Assembly (NCBI RefSeq): GCF_026340305.1
Contig: NZ_JAPEPI010000002.1
Coordinates: 2,170,001-2,234,000 of the forward strand
Direction: 5' to 3'
DNA length: 64,000 nt
Origin: Streptomyces sp. NBC_01381
GTDB taxonomy: Bacteria; Actinomycetota; Actinomycetes; Streptomycetales; Streptomycetaceae
Shown: positions 1 through 6,607 of the stretch, in pieces
Layout: each line of letters begins with the position of its first letter
Numbering within the stretch: the first letter of the stretch is position 1
The notes under the pieces: model-generated
What the model saw: only the letters and a program-made list of their open reading frames with translations
Told to the model about the DNA's origin: nothing
Databases searched by the model: none
Program-made: the position numbers and the translations under genes

Positions 1-2
1 GC

Positions 3-389
3 GCCGACGACCACGCCCTCGCCCTCTACCGCGGCATCACCCGGTTCCTCGCCGAGGACACCGCCCACTGGACCGGGACCCGCTCCGCCCTCCAGCGCAT
101 GTGTCGGCAACGCGCGTACGGCGTCATCCAGCGCAGTCGCGCCTGGGGCGACCTCATAGCGGAACACCACCCTGACGCCGTACGCCTCTCCATCCATCCC
201 CAGCCCATCGGCGCCACGAAGTTCGGCATCCGCCTGCTCGACGCCCCGGACGCCTGGACCACCCCCTGGCACTCCGCCGCCCTGCACCGCGCCGACGGCA
301 CCTGGACCCTCATGCCTCGCGCCGAGGCAGCCCGATGGGGCCGACTGGTCCGGCGAGATGGCAGGCCCAGTCACTTCGCCGAGCACTGA
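3..389 (+). CDS. Isocyanide (isonitrile) synthase, PvcA/DIT1 family, C-terminal part
   Basis: The window opens inside this gene. The frame is open from base 3 and stops at 387-389, so about 128 C-terminal residues are seen. The run RLSIHPQP, then K-F-G-I-R-L-L and W-T-T-P-W-H, is the C-terminal signature of the PvcA/DIT1 family. Known members convert the amino group of tyrosine or tryptophan into an isonitrile, often next to a PvcB-type oxygenase. The partner would lie to the left and is not visible. No gene follows within 300 bases, so this is probably the last gene of its operon. The substrate cannot be told from this part. Confidence 0.72.
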   Translation, partial: ADDHALALYRGITRFLAEDTAHWTGTRSALQRMCRQRAYGVIQRSRAWGDLIAEHHPDAVRLSIHPQPIGATKFGIRLLDAPDAWTTPWHSAALHRADGTWTLMPRAEAARWGRLVRRDGRPSHFAEH

Positions 390-700
390 GTCCGAACACG
401 AGGGTGCCAGTCGTGACGCAGGTTGGACGCTCCGGCGTCCTTCCTGCCGCATCGCGAACAGCAAAACCGCCTCTGACCTGTTCTTTTCTTGGGCTCATTT
501 CTTGTGATGTCTTTCCGATGACGCACCATGTGAAGTGTGAGGCGAACTTGACACTGTTGAGAGGTTCCTGGTTCAAGGGCGTCGTCTTTGCCAGCAGTGC
601 CGTCCTTTCGGTGAGCCAGGCCGTGAACTGTGGCTTCCACGCGAGGCACGAGTCTCGGGAACGATCCCTTATCGCAGCAGCCGTGCTGGGAGGATGGGCG
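390..700. other. Intergenic DNA, no gene seen
   Basis: No credible reading frame is present. The part from about 625 (an arginine/serine-rich shadow frame around CACGAGTCTCGGGA) recurs near 26025-26090 just before another IS110 left end, so it is probably old IS-flanking DNA. Confidence 0.5.
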
Positions 701-870
701 GGTGCTGTCCCGGGTCTGGGGTCTGACTCATGACATCTCTGACCGGAGCGTCTGAATTTCGCAGTGTCGGTTGTTGGCCGGGGATGGTGCGTTGTCGGTG
801 CTGGGCTGGCGGGGTGTGTCCCGATAGGGGCCTGCCGATGGTTGTGGCGTCCTCATGTTTCTGACCGCCT
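701..870 (+). mobile_element. IS110-family left end, orphan copy without transposase
   Basis: This is the non-coding left end found before the IS110 transposases at 14552 and 38645. It contains GGTGCTGTCCCGGGTCTGGG, the motif GTGTCCCGATAGGGGCCTG and TTCTGACCGCCTGA, then breaks off abruptly at 870 into unrelated DNA. No transposase codons follow. In the complete copies this segment is the likely bridge-RNA region. Confidence 0.75.
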
Positions 871-930
871 GAGAAGCCGTTGTCCTATCGGTCTTGAGTG
901 CGGTGTGATCGAAAGGCTGGTGGGGCGGGA
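871..930 (+). repeat. 60-bp direct repeat, copy 1
   Basis: This block begins GAGAAGCCGTTGTCC and is nearly identical (about 3 mismatches) to 1926-1985. The second copy lies just before the IS5-type transposase at 2072, so the block is probably the left end of that element. Copy 1 would be a solo end. The two copies bracket about 1 kb with a secreted-protein gene. Confidence 0.7.
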
Positions 931-1274
931 GGCGATGGCGGCGGGTGCGGCTTCGGGTGTTGCGACCGGCCTCGCCGCGACCGGCTGCGGCCGACGGTCC
1001 ATGGGGTGCGTCCGACGCTGCGCCCCGCTCCGTTCGCGGCGCCAGTGCCACCGCCGCCGCCAGGTCCGGCAGCCGCCAGTCCGCTACGCGGAAGTCCCCA
1101 TGTGTAGGGGGCCGTAGCCAGGCCGGGAAGCTCGATGCCGGCATTCATCCGGCCATGATCGGTTAGTCCGGTAGGGTCTCCGACCGACAGCACGGCCCGG
1201 GACCTTCACGTCTGTGCCCCCCCGGACCCCACAACTCCGCCACCGACGCGGCGTTGACCCGCTACGAAGATCCC
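931..1274. other. Intergenic DNA, no gene seen
   Basis: Open frames here are arginine/proline-rich shadows without start sites or recognisable motifs. The minus-strand stop of the next gene is at 1275. Confidence 0.4.
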
Positions 1275-1769
1275 TTACGGGACGGCCCTCGACGTGGGGC
1301 TCGGGATGTCCAAGCAGCGCACCAGGTCTCTGTACGCCTCGGTTTCCTCGGTCAGGGCCGCCGTTTTGGCTGTATCCCGCGCCGCGTCTGCCTGCAGGTA
1401 GGCGTCCCGGGCAGTGATCACGGATTGCAGTGCCGCGGGGTCCAGGGACTTTCGCCACTGGTCGGCGATCGGCTTGTTGTCACTGACGCGTTGGGCCAGG
1501 TCGTAACCCATGGAGTACGAGCCGAGGTCGGCGCGCAGGAAATCGCTCGCGAACCTCTCCTTCGCTGCCTTCAGATCTGCTGCTGCCCGGGCGGTTGGCC
1601 TGTCGGTGAGTGCGGCTCGTTCGGCTCGCGCCGTCTGCTGGTGTGTTTCCACCCAGGTTCGGGCCGCTGCGTCACAGCCGCTCCCGACGGTGGCCTGCGC
1701 GGTGGTAGCAGGGATCGCCAGGGTGGTGAAGACGGATGCGAGGAGCACGATGTGGCTGCGGACTTTCAT
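1275..1769 (-). CDS. Small secreted protein of unknown function
   Basis: This 164-residue protein has a clear Sec signal peptide: MKVRSH, a hydrophobic core ending LAIPATTAQA, then the mature start TVGSGCDAAARTW. I chose ATG 1769 because the signal peptide begins there and GGAGAG lies upstream; a longer frame reaches 1859 but adds an implausible basic tail. The mature part is alpha-helical and Ala/Asp-rich, with two cysteines (one near the start, one in LVRCLDIP) that could form a disulfide. No family is recognised. It lies between two 60-bp repeats and so may have been carried or trapped by the IS5-type element. Confidence 0.6.
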   Translation of the reverse strand: MKVRSHIVLLASVFTTLAIPATTAQATVGSGCDAAARTWVETHQQTARAERAALTDRPTARAAADLKAAKERFASDFLRADLGSYSMGYDLAQRVSDNKPIADQWRKSLDPAALQSVITARDAYLQADAARDTAKTAALTEETEAYRDLVRCLDIPSPTSRAVP

Positions 1770-1925
1770 AAGGTCCACTCTCCACGGCGTCAGCCAGCTG
1801 AATGCGGCCCGACACACCGCTTTCGTATCGGGGGGGTGTGGACGTCCCTCAGAGGACACGCAGATCGGCTCCTTGGAGCTCGTACGCCGGCCCCCTCAAG
1901 GTCATACCTGGGACCGGCGCGGTGT

Positions 1926-1985
1926 GAGAAGCCGTTGTCCTATCGATCTTGAGTGCGGTGTGATCGAAAGGCCGGTGGGGCGGGT
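1926..1985 (+). repeat. 60-bp direct repeat, copy 2 (likely IS5-type left end)
   Basis: Near-identical to 871-930. It lies about 90 bases before the transposase start at 2072. Confidence 0.65.
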
Positions 1986-2071
1986 GAATCTGTCGTGGCC
2001 GTGCAGGAAGACAGGGCCTCTGGTGCAGTTCGGAGTTGCTGAGAAACCGGTCTCGCTGCCAGGAGGCCCTG

Positions 2072-2976
2072 TTGTCACTGTTGTACGCGGTCGAGGCTGC
2101 TGGGTTCAACTTGTCCGGTGAGGCGTGCGATTGTCTCGCTCACTGGTTCGGGAACGCGGCCGACCGGCCTGAGCGGCACCGGGCCTATGACTCGGATCTG
2201 ACGGATGCCGAGTGGCGGGAGATCCGGCCGTTGCTGCCGATGCCGGCGTGGCTGGAAGGGCGGGGTGGCAGGCCGGAGGGCTACTGCCATCGCGTGATGC
2301 TGGACGCGGTGTTCTACGTGGTCGACAACGGCATCAAGTGGCGCAACATGCCGGTCGACTTCCTTGCCTGGGACCGGGTCTACGCGTTCTGGCGGCGCTG
2401 GCGCAAGAACGGCCTGATCGCCGAATTCCACGACCGGCTGCGCGGGAAGGTGCGTGAGGCGGCGGGGCGCGATCCGGAGCCGACGGCCGCGGTGATCGAC
2501 TCGCAGTCGGTGAAGGCCGACGCGGTGGTGGGGGCCGACAGTCGCGGCTACGACGGGGCCAAGAAGTCAACGGCAGGCGCCGGCACCTGATCTGCGACAC
2601 GATCGGTCTGCTCCTGGCCATTAGGGTGCTGCCCGCAGATGTCACCGACCGGCAGGCCGCCACCGACATACTGCCCGCGCTGCGGACACGGTTTCCCACG
2701 ATCACAAAGCTGTGGGCCGACTCCGGCTACACCGGCGTTCTGGTCACCTGGGCCCTGGCCGTCCTCCAGCTCGTCGTCACCATCGTCAAACGCTGCGATG
2801 ACCTGCGCGGATTTCGCGTTCTGCCGCGCCGCTGGGTGGTGGAGAGAAGTTTCGGATGGCTGTTGCGCACGCGGCGTCTGGCCCGCGACTTCGAGCGCCG
2901 GTGCGAATCATTCGAGGCGATGATCCTGTGGTCGATGACGATGCTCATGACCCGCCGCCTCGCACACCGGCCCTGA
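2072..2976 (+). pseudogene. IS5-family transposase with one-base deletion
   Basis: The DDE transposase is split over two frames. The first runs from TTG 2072, which has AGGAGG six bases upstream, through YDSDLTDAEWREIRPLLP, GIKWRNMPVDF and AVIDSQSVKAD to KKSTAGAGT. The second continues HLICDTIGLLLA, LWADSGYTG, RWVVERSFGWLLR and stops at 2974-2976. Family members read KKVNGRRRHL at the junction; here AAGAAGTCAAC lacks one G (about 2566). Restoring it joins both halves and keeps all three catalytic acids (D of VIDSQ, D of WADSG, E of VERSF). The junction does not look like a slippery site, so I read this as a mutation. Confidence 0.85.
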
Positions 2977-3458
2977 GCGCGAACCGGCCCGAGGGCTCCT
3001 TGACCAGCCACCCCTGCCGTACCAGTCGGTTCGCCTTCGACCGCACCCACCCCCTACACCTTCGCCGCCACGGGCTCCCCCCCGAGCCCGGCAGCAAGCT
3101 CCTTGCAGGACAGCGCCCCCTCCGCAGCGGTCAGGACCCCCAAGATCCGCTGATACTCCGGCGACAGCACCGCCACCACGAGCCCTTCGCACCAGGCGGA
3201 CACCACCGACCCCGGCACCGCACCCGACGGCGACGGCGACGGTTCAGGATCCCTGGACGCTGACGTGTCAGCCTCCTCCACGCCATCCGGGCCGGCGAGA
3301 GCCTCCACCACTGTCTCCCGTGAGACGACGAACCGCTCCCAGTCGAGTTCCGCTTCCCGCAACGCGGCCGGCACCCGGTCCGCCTCGGACCGCAGCACTT
3401 CCACCCGCTGAGCAGCAGCGCGTTCCCGCTCCTCCAACAACCCGACCACCGACGGCAT
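2945..3458 (-). pseudogene. Conserved Streptomyces protein with C-terminal winged-helix-like part, broken
   Basis: The reading starts at ATG 3458 (GGAGG six bases upstream): MPSVVGLLEERERAAAQRVEVLRSEAD, an N-terminal coiled coil. A Pro/Ser/Glu linker follows, then LSPEYQRILGVLTAAEGALSCKELAAGLG and a stop at 3054-3056. Past the stop another frame continues VRSKANRLVRQGWLVKEPSGRFALRAGVRGGGS, the usual C-terminus of this IS-associated family. Restoring it needs reversal of the stop and removal of a four-base insertion. The end overlaps the transposase stop on the other strand by about 32 bases. The function of the family is unknown to me. Confidence 0.6.
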
Positions 3459-3567
3459 CCCGCACCTCCACAGCCACGCCGACACGACGTGAACTGCCTG
3501 CCACGGCAGCCGTGAAACTCTGCTTGACCAGCGACAACACGGCGATCAAGTACGGAAAGGCAACAGC

Positions 3568-3817
3568 CTCTGAAGCGGCCCGGTACTGGCAACGCGACGC
3601 GTCATAGGTCCGGCAGGGGAACGGGCATGTCCAGCTCGGTCATGTCGAGTACGTCGCTTGCTCCGCTGCGGGGCGACCCGCAAAGGACTACTGCAAGCGG
3701 CGGATCAAGGAGGGCAAGTCCCGGCGCGAAATCGTCCGTTGCTTCAAACGCTACGCAGCAGGGAGGTCTTCCACCTGGTCAAACAGCCACAGTCAGGACC
3801 CCGCTCATAGGGGCTGT
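3568..3817 (+). mobile_element. Internally deleted IS110 derivative
   Basis: It begins with the untranslated sequence seen before IS110 transposases (CGGCCCGGTACTGGCAACGC), then ATG 3627 and about 15 transposase codons. It jumps near 3675 to the transposase C-terminus (KRRIKEGKSRREIVRCFKRYAAG) and ends with the usual right terminus ACCCCGCTCATAGGGGCTGT. Only about 250 bp remain of a 1.35-kb element. The bridge-RNA part of the left end is missing. Confidence 0.75.
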
Positions 3818-4108
3818 GACGCGGTGCCCTCCGCGCCGGGGCTCTGGCGGACGAGTGGGCCCTGTCCGCCCGGAGCTACGGCGGAGCGGCAAGTAGCTCT
3901 CTGTATCAGAGTGACGCTCGGTCAGGGATAGTGGGGCGGGGTCCGGGGACTTCGCTGGTCTGGAGGGCGGCGAAGTCGGCGTGGGCCTGTTCGACGGCTT
4001 TGGGGTATGTCTCGCCTTGAAGTCCACGATCGGAAGGGTTCTGGGCCGGCCCGGAACGGCGTCGTGGCTGCCACTCAAGCCCGCCCCCGCCACCCCGAAG
4101 CATGGCCG

Positions 4109-4588
4109 ATGACGGCAGAGGTGGCCGCCGTGCCCGAGGGACAGGTGGCTCTCGCCCTGGCGGAACTCCGCTCGGCGCTGGAGGTCGGGTTCACCCGGAT
4201 CGACGGCCGGCTCGCACGGCTCGTCCAGCGCGGTGACCAGGCGGACAAGGCACTGCAGGAGTTGGAGGAGCACGTGACGGCCCTGGAGAAGGCGCGGTGG
4301 CCACTGCCGACCGTCGCCGTCCTGGCCAGCGTCTCCGCAGTGGCGCTCACCGTCGTCAGGTGTTCGTCGAGCAGGGGCGCGCTCGACTGCCGGTGCGGAG
4401 CACGTTTCCCCAGTCTGCGAAGGCGTATCTGGATGTCTGGTCGGCACCGGAGAATGGCTGGCTGCGCAGGTATTACCCGCCGGATTCGGACGAGCCGCAC
4501 TTTGACGCCACCTATGCGGTGGAGAAGGCCGTCTCGTGGATCCGGTCGCTGGAGGAGCGCTCGTTCGTCGGTACCGAGTCGCACTTGA
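4109..4588 (+). pseudogene. Truncated coiled-coil/membrane protein, C-terminus lost
   Basis: From ATG 4109 the frame reads MTAEVAAVPEGQVALALAEL, a heptad-rich stretch (ALEVGFTRIDGRLARLVQRGDQADKALQEL) and a hydrophobic segment LPTVAVLASVSAVALTVV. This resembles small phage- or plasmid-type anchored coiled-coil proteins. After about 4357 the sequence becomes arginine-rich because it runs out of frame over the DUF3375 fragment. The gene seems joined to that fragment by an illegitimate event. Confidence 0.4.
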
Positions 4589-4673
4589 ACACGATCCTCG
4601 ATCTGCTGCCGCAGATGACGTTCGGGGCTGAGACTGATCCCGATGCGCGACTGACCGAGCTCACCCGGCGCCA
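4360..4673 (+). pseudogene. DUF3375 fragment (Wadjet JetA-type)
   Basis: Between junctions at about 4360 and 4673 one frame reads FPQSAKAYLDVWSAPENGWL, RRYYPPDSDEPHFDATYAVE, KAVSWIRSLEERSFVGTESH and LNTILDLLPQMTFGAETDPD in succession. I recognise this as the N-terminal conserved block of DUF3375 (Pfam PF11855), the domain of JetA in type I Wadjet anti-plasmid systems. There is no start codon and the rest of the protein is absent. No JetB, JetC or JetD sequence is seen, so this is a relic. Confidence 0.65.
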
Positions 4674-4767
4674 GCGGTGTACGGGGCGTCCGTGTCCCCT
4701 CCCTGGCCTGGGGCGACTACTTGGTGCCGAGTCATACGCCTGCTGCGGTCGCCAGTTCCCGCCAAGT

Positions 4768-5010
4768 TCAACGGCGATCGGGTGAGCCAGGGTCTGCGAC
4801 GGTGGGCCGCTGTTCCATCTCTGTCTCCTGGCGAGAGAGGTTCCGCTCGAACGTGTCCGCATCGGCGAGGTCGACGTGGTCGGGATTGTCCAGGTCGAGA
4901 TGGCGTCCGGTGCTGCGGCGGATCTCCGCGACGGCGTGGGCCATCGCGGACTGCATCCGCACCCCGAGGACGTCCTCCAGCCGGGTCAACGCCGCGATGG
5001 CAGGGCGTGG
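4768..5010 (-). other. Open frame of unknown identity, probably a relic
   Basis: The minus strand reads RPAIAALTRLEDVLGVRMQS, then AMAHAVAEIRRSTGRHLDLD and a tail rich in acidic residues. Composition and helix periodicity look protein-like, but the frame is closed just upstream (stop at 5011-5013) and no start with a ribosome site is visible. No family is recognised. Confidence 0.3.
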
Positions 5011-5051
5011 CTACCGCCGGGGACGTGCCCCGGCAAGGAGGGAGAACCTGA

Positions 5052-5159
5052 ATGCGTCGCATGGCCACCGCCGCCACGATGGCCGCGCTCGGGGTGAGAA
5101 GTCCTTTCGGGTCGGGGCGGCCGTCCCCCAACGTCTCAAGATCACCCCTGCCGGACTGA
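5052..5159 (+). CDS. Possible truncated secreted-protein start (35 codons)
   Basis: AAGGAGG lies nine bases before ATG 5052. The first residues, MRRMATAATMAALGV, look like the start of a signal peptide, but the frame ends after 35 codons in an unremarkable tail. It may be the 5' end of a gene cut off by a deletion. Its stop lies inside the hairpin at 5150-5173. Confidence 0.3.
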   Translation: MRRMATAATMAALGVRSPFGSGRPSPNVSRSPLPD

Positions 5160-5173
5160 GTCGGCAGTCCGGC
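5150..5173 (+). terminator. Hairpin, terminator-like
   Basis: GCCGGACT (5150-5157) pairs with AGTCCGGC (5166-5173) across an eight-base loop, followed by ATTTATGAT. It separates the relics on the left from the secreted-protein operon at 5227. Confidence 0.5.
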
Positions 5174-5226
5174 ATTTATGATCATGCCTGACCATGATTA
5201 CTAATAGGGGTAACTAGGGGATATGC

Positions 5227-5814
5227 GTGAATCTGCGATCGACCATACGTATTGCCGGAGTTGGGGGCGCGCTCGCCCTGGCCATCACCGGAGGAGCGAC
5301 CACCGCGTACGCGAGTGACAGCGGCCCCGAGCGTGGCGCTGACAGGCCGTCCGCGGTCACGGCCACGCAGCCCTCGCAGCCCTCGCAGCAGGGGGACGTA
5401 GCGACCAGGGGCGCGGTCGGCCGCTACAGCAAGGTCATCAAGAAGACGGCGACCAAGAACTACACGAACACGAAGAACGAAATCGCCCGCTGCACGGCAC
5501 AGTCGGCGGGCATGACCTGCACGATCAACAAGACGGCGTCGGCGACGCGCACGATCGACGCAGGGTTCGGCCTGAGCCGCGGTGCTGTCGCGGGCAGCTT
5601 GAACATCAGCTCGTCCAAGACGCAGTCGGTGTCCGTGACCTGCAGCGCGCCGGTGAAGAAGGGGAAGTCGCTCGTCGCGTACCCGATCGGTACCCGGTAC
5701 AAGTACAAGATCGAGAAGCACATCACCACGCCCCTCGACTACGTCGCCGGGACGAGCGGGTGGAAGTACGCCTTCAACCCCTCTGCCGCCAAGGTGAGTT
5801 GCAAGGTCAAGTGA
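5227..5814 (+). CDS. Secreted protein of unknown function, first gene of two
   Basis: GTG 5227 has AGGGG seven bases upstream. The 195-residue product has a Sec signal (MNLRSTIRIAGVGGALALAI, then an Ala-rich cleavage region near TTAYASD). A Ser/Gln-rich linker (TQPSQPSQQGD) leads to a beta-rich Lys/Thr domain with five cysteines (EIARCTAQ, GMTCTINK, VSVTCSAP, KVSCKVK and one more in the same block). The domain is full of Thr/Ser/Lys alternation, as in extracellular beta-sandwich proteins. No family is recognised. The lipoprotein gene starts 12 bases after its stop, so the two are probably co-transcribed and may act together at the cell surface. Confidence 0.75.
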   Translation: MNLRSTIRIAGVGGALALAITGGATTAYASDSGPERGADRPSAVTATQPSQPSQQGDVATRGAVGRYSKVIKKTATKNYTNTKNEIARCTAQSAGMTCTINKTASATRTIDAGFGLSRGAVAGSLNISSSKTQSVSVTCSAPVKKGKSLVAYPIGTRYKYKIEKHITTPLDYVAGTSGWKYAFNPSAAKVSCKVK

Positions 5815-5825
5815 GAGGGCGTTCC

Positions 5826-6239
5826 GTGAACTACCGGAACAGAGCGCGGACCCGCGGCGCGACCGCCGCGCTGCTGCTCGCGGGAACGATGGCACTGTCG
5901 GGCTGCGGCTCGGCTGACGAACCGCCCGCGCCCGTACCGCTGGATGCGCTCGTCGGCCAGTCCGTCGCCCAGACACAGGCCCGCCTCGCGGGGCCTGCGA
6001 CGATGGTGTCGTACGACCTGTCAAAACCGGTGACCGGGGCGAAGGCCCGATACGGCACCGGGAAGGGCGCGGGGACCGACGAGGACTGGGTCGTCGTGGC
6101 GGCGTGCGGGAACACGAAGAACCTGGAGGACGACACCCGGCTCGCGGTCGGTGTCCTGCACCAGGACGCGTACTCCAAGGACATCGAGCACAAGGCGAAG
6201 AAGCACGCCTTCAACCGCTACCTCAAGGAGTGCGGGTAG
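5826..6239 (+). CDS. Lipoprotein with PASTA-like domain
   Basis: I place the start at GTG 5826 rather than the longer frame from 5760. From there MNYRNRARTRGATAALLLAG leads to the lipobox L-S-G-C, so the mature protein would be lipidated on that cysteine. It then reads PVPLDALVGQSVAQTQARLA, followed by SYDLSK and a basic Gly-rich stretch. This is the length and pattern of a PASTA-like repeat (V-G-x-S-x-x-x-A-x-x-x-L), though weak. Two later cysteines (VAACGN and the C-terminal KECG) may pair. It lies 12 bases after the secreted-protein gene and before a strong hairpin. Confidence 0.7.
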   Translation: MNYRNRARTRGATAALLLAGTMALSGCGSADEPPAPVPLDALVGQSVAQTQARLAGPATMVSYDLSKPVTGAKARYGTGKGAGTDEDWVVVAACGNTKNLEDDTRLAVGVLHQDAYSKDIEHKAKKHAFNRYLKECG

Positions 6240-6290
6240 AACCGGACTTCGCGGAGAAGCAAGGCTTCGCCCCACTCGTCGGAGCGCAGT

Positions 6291-6329
6291 GCAGGGCCCG
6301 CATCCCCGCAAGGGGGGCGCGGGCCCTGC
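6291..6329 (+). terminator. Strong intrinsic terminator hairpin
   Basis: GCAGGGCCCGC (6291-6301) pairs perfectly with GCGGGCCCTGC (6319-6329). It lies 52 bases after the lipoprotein stop. Between it and 6607 no gene is seen. Confidence 0.8.
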
Positions 6330-6607
6330 CGACAGTGCCCGACCCTATGACAATCAGGTATTGAGCGGCGCCGGCGTTGTGGGCCGGCCTGATCCCCACC
6401 GGGGTTACGGCGCCTCGTGGACCCGGGCCGGCACCGCTTCCGGGTCCCCCGGGGCGTCCTGGCCCCGGCCCGGTGTGCCGTGGGCGATGGACTGGTCTGT
6501 CATGCCTGGCCTGCTCGCTGTCACCACGATCGGCTGCGCAGTCCGTAAGACTCCGCAGCCGACCAGCCGTGGTGGAGACCGGGCATGCGTCTGCTGGGTG
6601 GCGGGGT

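Noticed and set aside
2036..2976. Programmed frameshift in the IS5-type transposase at 2.5 kb
   Set aside because: The junction AAGAAGTCAAC has no slippery heptamer in phase, and one missing G restores the family sequence exactly, so mutation is the simpler reading.
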